Notes under the pieces: model-generated
Databases searched by the model: none
What the model was told of the DNA's origin: nothing
Seen by the model: the letters and a program-made list of their open reading frames with translations, nothing else
Shown: positions 60,769-64,000 of the stretch, piece by piece
Layout of the letters: each line of letters opens with the position of its first letter
How positions within the stretch are numbered: the stretch's first letter is position 1
Assembly (NCBI RefSeq): GCF_001592005.1
Contig: NZ_BCVZ01000001.1
Span: forward strand, 124,001 to 188,000
Direction: 5' to 3'
DNA from: Bacillus sonorensis NBRC 101234 = KCTC 13918
GTDB lineage: Bacteria > Bacillota > Bacilli > Bacillales > Bacillaceae
DNA: 64,000 bases
Program-made: the position numbers and the translations under genes

Positions 60769-61758
60769 ATGCCTACGATTGACGAAATTGCAAAATTAAG
60801 TAATGTGTCAAAAACAACTGTTTCAAGAGTACTGAACGATCATCCCTATGTATCTGAAGAAAAAAGGAAGCGGGTTTTGGAAGTCATCGAAAAATTGGAC
60901 TACATCCCGAACACGTCTGCACGAAAGCTCAGATCCAACAAAACGATGTTTCTCGCGGTGTCTGTCCCTCACGCGGATCACCCATTCTTCGCGCAGCTCA
61001 TGAAGCATATGTCCGCTGAAGCGCTGAAACACCAATACAAAGTCATTGTGTTTCAGACGTTTTATCAAAAGCAGAATGAACTGAAAGTGCTGGAGCTCCT
61101 CAAGAGGAAAGAAGTCGACGGCGTCATGTTATGCAGCCTTGAAAATGAATGGGAAAACATTAAAAAATACCTCAAATACGGTCCCGTGGTCTTGGCGAAT
61201 GAATTCCACGCCAAAGCGGACGTGCCGGTGATTTGCTATGACGAATTCGAAGCCGGCTATAAAGGAACGGAGCTTTTTATTCAAAAAGGGCATCATTTAA
61301 TGGCCTTTTGCTGTGATACGATACACAGCAAGGCCCAGATTATGAGAAAAGAAGGGTTTATGAAAGCATTGTCTGATGCAGGTTTACATTTCCAGGAGAA
61401 GTGGATGTTCAGCCACGCATTTACCATTCATGACGGCTTCCGCATTATGGACCAGATCCACAGCATGTCCGAAAAGCCGACCGCCATTTTTACGGGAAAC
61501 GACCAAGTGGCCGCAGGAATTATTAAAAGGGCCCGATATTATCAATATGAAGTGCCAGAGCAGCTTGCAGTGCTTGGATATGACAATCAATCGATCTGTG
61601 AGGTGACCGATCCGGAAATCACGACAATCGATATACCTGTTGAAGAGCTGGCTCAAAAAGCCGTATGTGCAATGGTAAACCTTCTGAATGGGAAAAGCGG
61701 CTTACAGAGGGATGTCGCCACACTGTCCCCTACATTAAAAATAAGACAATCTGTTTAG
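60769..61758 (+). CDS. ntdR: LacI-family regulator NtdR
   Basis: 329 residues. N-terminal helix-turn-helix TIDEIAKLSNVSKTTVSRVLNDHPYVSEEKRKRV and hinge YIPNTSARKLRSNKT, then a periplasmic-binding-like sensor domain (FTGNDQVAAGIIKRA, VLGYDNQSICEVTDPEITTI). Divergent from ntdABC. In B. subtilis NtdR activates ntdABC in response to the product neotrehalosadiamine. Confidence 0.92.
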   Translation: MPTIDEIAKLSNVSKTTVSRVLNDHPYVSEEKRKRVLEVIEKLDYIPNTSARKLRSNKTMFLAVSVPHADHPFFAQLMKHMSAEALKHQYKVIVFQTFYQKQNELKVLELLKRKEVDGVMLCSLENEWENIKKYLKYGPVVLANEFHAKADVPVICYDEFEAGYKGTELFIQKGHHLMAFCCDTIHSKAQIMRKEGFMKALSDAGLHFQEKWMFSHAFTIHDGFRIMDQIHSMSEKPTAIFTGNDQVAAGIIKRARYYQYEVPEQLAVLGYDNQSICEVTDPEITTIDIPVEELAQKAVCAMVNLLNGKSGLQRDVATLSPTLKIRQSV

Positions 61759-61867
61759 GCTATATATTAATCTTGAACTATTTTTTATTTTATTCAGATA
61801 AAAATTTTGTAAAAAAATAGTAAAACAAGCCGCCTGAACGGTCAAGGCCGGGTTTCCTATTTTCAAA

Positions 61868-61901
61868 CAAAAAAGACCGCCGGGAATTCCGGCGGTTTTT
61901 T
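61868..61901. terminator. Bidirectional terminator between ntdR and prmC
   Basis: ACCGCCGG / CCGGCGGT stem around GAATT, flanked by AAAAAAG on the left and TTTTTT on the right. Confidence 0.9.
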
Positions 61902-62767
61902 TAACTATGTTGTTCAATTACCGCGCAGACGATGCGGTCTTTTCCATTAAGATCCTTCTTTACCCGCACATCCGCATCAGGAAAAAACCGGTGAAACATG
62001 TCTTTGACGGCATTCCCCTGAGTCCAGCCGATTTCAAACACCACCAGTGCCTGATCTGAGATGACAAAAGGAATTTCTTTCATGAAACGCTTATAAAACT
62101 GCAATCCGTCAGCACCGTCCGTCAAAGCCCCGGCGGGTTCATGAAGGCGGACGACATCTGACAGCGTCTTCATGTCTTCCTCAGATATATAAGGCGGATT
62201 CGAAACAATGACATCAGCTTTCTTCTGTTGCGTGATAAGCGGCTCAAGCAAATCGCCGCCGATGAAATCCACTTTCGCTCCAAGCCGGTCAGCATTGTGT
62301 CTTGCCGTCCTTAAAGCTTGTTCCGAAATATCCGTCGCTGTGACGGCAAAACGCGGGCTCTCAAGCGCAAGGGTCACCGCAATCGCCCCGCTCCCTGTAC
62401 CGACATCGACGGCTTTCAGACGATCCGTTCCGGGAAAAACCCTTTCCGCTTCGGAAAGGACCGCTTCAACGACTTCCTCTGTTTCAGGACGCGGAATCAG
62501 AACGTGTTCATTTACCGAAAATTCCCGTCCGTAAAAGAACTCTTTTCCGGTGATATGTTGAACAGGCACTCCTTGATGATGAAGCTCGACAGATTTTTTG
62601 AACCCCAAAAAATCAGACTCTGATATGACATCATGGAAGCTTGCCAACAATTTGCTGCGGTCGATGTTCAGCTGATCTGTCAGCAAAATTTCCGCGGCAT
62701 TTCGGTCTCTTCCCGCTTCCGTCAAATAAGAAGAAGCCCACCTGAGGGCTTCGAAAATTGTTTTCAT
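61901..62767 (-). CDS. prmC: Release factor glutamine methyltransferase PrmC (HemK)
   Basis: 288 residues. SAM site VDVGTGSGAIAVTLAL (about 118-133) and the catalytic NPPYI motif (VSNPPYISEEDM, about 188). Methylates the GGQ glutamine of release factors RF1 and RF2. Starts two bases after the prfA stop codon. Confidence 0.97.
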   Translation of the reverse strand: MKTIFEALRWASSYLTEAGRDRNAAEILLTDQLNIDRSKLLASFHDVISESDFLGFKKSVELHHQGVPVQHITGKEFFYGREFSVNEHVLIPRPETEEVVEAVLSEAERVFPGTDRLKAVDVGTGSGAIAVTLALESPRFAVTATDISEQALRTARHNADRLGAKVDFIGGDLLEPLITQQKKADVIVSNPPYISEEDMKTLSDVVRLHEPAGALTDGADGLQFYKRFMKEIPFVISDQALVVFEIGWTQGNAVKDMFHRFFPDADVRVKKDLNGKDRIVCAVIEQHS

Positions 62768-62769
62768 GT

Positions 62770-63840
62770 TTAGCTCTCCGCCTGCTGAAGCTTGCTTGCC
62801 TGATCCTCTACAATCAGGGCGTCAATCACTTCATCAAGCTTGCCTTCAAGAATTTGGTCGAGCTTTTGGATCGTAAGGCCGATCCTGTGGTCTGTGACGC
62901 GGTTTTGCGGAAAGTTATACGTACGGATGCGCTCTGAACGGTCTCCCGTACCGACTGCCGATTTCCGGTTCTGATCATATTCGGCCTGGGCTTCCTGCTG
63001 AAACTTGTCATATATCCGCGCGCGCAAAACCTTCATCGCTTTTTCCTTGTTTTTAATCTGCGATTTCTCGTCCTGGCACGAAACGACAACACCCGTCGGC
63101 AAGTGTGTGAGGCGGACGGCGGACATCGTCGTGTTTACGCTTTGTCCTCCCGGGCCGCTTGAGGCGAAGGTATCGACGCGAATATCTTTCTCGTGGATTT
63201 CAACTTCGACTTCCTCCGCTTCCGGCAGACAGGCAACCGTTGCCGTTGACGTATGGATGCGGCCTCCTGATTCTGTTTCAGGTACACGCTGCACCCGGTG
63301 AGCGCCGTTCTCGTATTTCAGTCTTGAGTATGCTCCGTTACCATTGATCATAAAGATAATCTCTTTATAGCCGCCTGTTCCGGTCGTATTGGCTTCCATG
63401 ACTTCGGTTTTCCAGCCTTGCAGCTCAGCATAACGGGTGTACATCCGGTAAAGGTTTCCGGCAAATAATGCCGCTTCCTCACCGCCGGCCGCACCGCGGA
63501 TTTCCATGATGACGTTTTTGTCATCGTTCGGGTCTTTCGGAATAAGCAAGACCTTCAGCTGGTCTGTCAAAGTTTCGATTTCTTCCTGAAGCTCTGAGAT
63601 CTCCTCTTTTACCATATCGCGCATTTCCGGATCAAGCTTTTCCTCAAGCATCGCTTTCGCATCATTCAGCTGTTCTGATGCGCTGCGATAACGTCTATAT
63701 ACCTCAACTGTTTCCTGCAGATCGGATTGCTCTTTTGAATATTCTCTAAGCTTCTTCGGATCGTTTACGACCTCCGGATCGCTTAACAGTTCATTTAATT
63801 TTTCATAACGATCTTCTATCGATTTTAAACGGTCTAACAC
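62770..63840 (-). CDS. prfA: Peptide chain release factor 1
   Basis: 356 residues. GGQ motif in [22 protein letters not shown] (about residue 232) and the codon-recognition region before it. Reads UAG and UAA. GTG at 63840 (MLDRLKS, 6 bases after GAGGTG) gives the family length of 356; a GTG three codons earlier overlaps the ribosome site. Confidence 0.97.
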   Translation of the reverse strand: MLDRLKSIEDRYEKLNELLSDPEVVNDPKKLREYSKEQSDLQETVEVYRRYRSASEQLNDAKAMLEEKLDPEMRDMVKEEISELQEEIETLTDQLKVLLIPKDPNDDKNVIMEIRGAAGGEEAALFAGNLYRMYTRYAELQGWKTEVMEANTTGTGGYKEIIFMINGNGAYSRLKYENGAHRVQRVPETESGGRIHTSTATVACLPEAEEVEVEIHEKDIRVDTFASSGPGGQSVNTTMSAVRLTHLPTGVVVSCQDEKSQIKNKEKAMKVLRARIYDKFQQEAQAEYDQNRKSAVGTGDRSERIRTYNFPQNRVTDHRIGLTIQKLDQILEGKLDEVIDALIVEDQASKLQQAES

Positions 63841-63875
63841 GCTCTTCACCTCTGTTTGCTGTGCGTAACATTCTA

Positions 63876-63904
63876 ATTATAGTATAGGGACTCTTCCCAG
63901 TCAA
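63876..63904 (-). promoter_or_regulatory. Promoter of prfA-prmC
   Basis: Minus strand TTGACT (63899-63904), 17-base spacer, TATAAT (63876-63881), about 36 bases before the GTG start. Near-consensus. Confidence 0.78.
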
Positions 63905-63974
63905 AACAACCTGGCAAAAGATAGGCTCCTCCCCCTCCGCTTTGTTATACTTTAAGAAAAAAGGAGCTTATCAC

Positions 63975-64000
63975 ATGCTGAAATCGATACACCATACCGC
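63975..64000 (+). CDS. Start of a VOC/glyoxalase-family gene (YwkD-like), partial
   Basis: Reads MLKSIHHT and runs off the right edge; AAGGAG is nine bases upstream. This beginning matches the opening of VOC proteins such as B. subtilis YwkD, which is also in this neighbourhood. Eight codons only. Confidence 0.5.

Overview
The window is chromosomal DNA from a Bacillus, most likely of the B. licheniformis / B. paralicheniformis group. Gene order closely follows one arm of the B. subtilis 168 chromosome: nrgAB, spoIIQ-ywnH-ywnF-clsA, ywnC-ywnB-ywnA, ywmF, moaA, ywmDC, spoIID-murAA-ywmB-ywzB, the atp operon, upp-glyA-ywlG-rpiB-ywlE-mntP-ywlC-ywlB-spoIIR, then prmC-prfA. Protein sequences are clearly Bacillus but diverged from B. 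subtilis. The organism assignment is an inference from synteny and memory of the proteins, with no database search. No rRNA, tRNA, IS element, phage or CRISPR array was seen.

Region by region. (1) 1-6.7 kb: end of the ammonium transporter gene and glnK, a frameshifted secreted-protein gene, an ECF sigma factor gene translationally close to a second clpP-type gene, spoIIQ, a GNAT acetyltransferase, ywnF and cardiolipin synthase. (2) 6.7-26.1 kb: a self-contained bacillibactin island on the minus strand: regulator btr, uptake genes feuABC, esterase besA, biosynthesis genes dhbACEBF, mbtH and a DHA2-type MFS exporter. Two perfect Fur boxes (before feuA and before dhbA) mark its two iron-repressed promoters. 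In B. subtilis the btr/feu block and the besA/dhb block lie apart and the exporter elsewhere, so here regulation, synthesis, export, import and iron release sit together. The missing piece is an ABC ATPase, as for B. subtilis FeuBC, which borrow one encoded elsewhere. (3) 26.1-35.3 kb: ywnC-like gene, ywnB with its Rrf2 repressor gene ywnA (matching operators at both promoters), a PH-domain protein, a degenerate M50-like membrane protein, and a formate/molybdopterin module: moaA and fdhD on one strand, an OFA-family transporter and an FdhF/YdeP-type oxidoreductase on the other behind a promoter with a perfect cre site.

(4) 35.3-41 kb: two paralogous secreted von Willebrand A proteins, spoIID (sigma-E promoter visible), murAA, ywmB, ywzB. 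(5) 41.4-48.6 kb: the full F1Fo ATP synthase operon atpIBEFHAGDC with a long structured leader and a strong stem-loop after atpE. (6) 48.7-56.1 kb: upp, glyA, ywlG, rpiB, ywlE, mntP, ywlC, ywlB, spoIIR; a dense cluster of DnaA boxes lies at the start of ywlC and in the ywlC-ywlB gap. (7) 56.2-61.8 kb: an ntdABC-glcP kanosamine-type operon with its divergent LacI-family regulator ntdR, inserted between spoIIR and prmC. (8) 61.9-64 kb: prmC-prfA and the first codons of a VOC-family gene.

The most notable items are the consolidated bacillibactin island, the ywnA/ywnB operator pair, the DnaA-box cluster, the ECF sigma/ClpP pair, the structured atp leader and intercistronic stem-loop, and several inverted repeats with no assigned role. 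No wholly new multigene system could be demonstrated from sequence alone.
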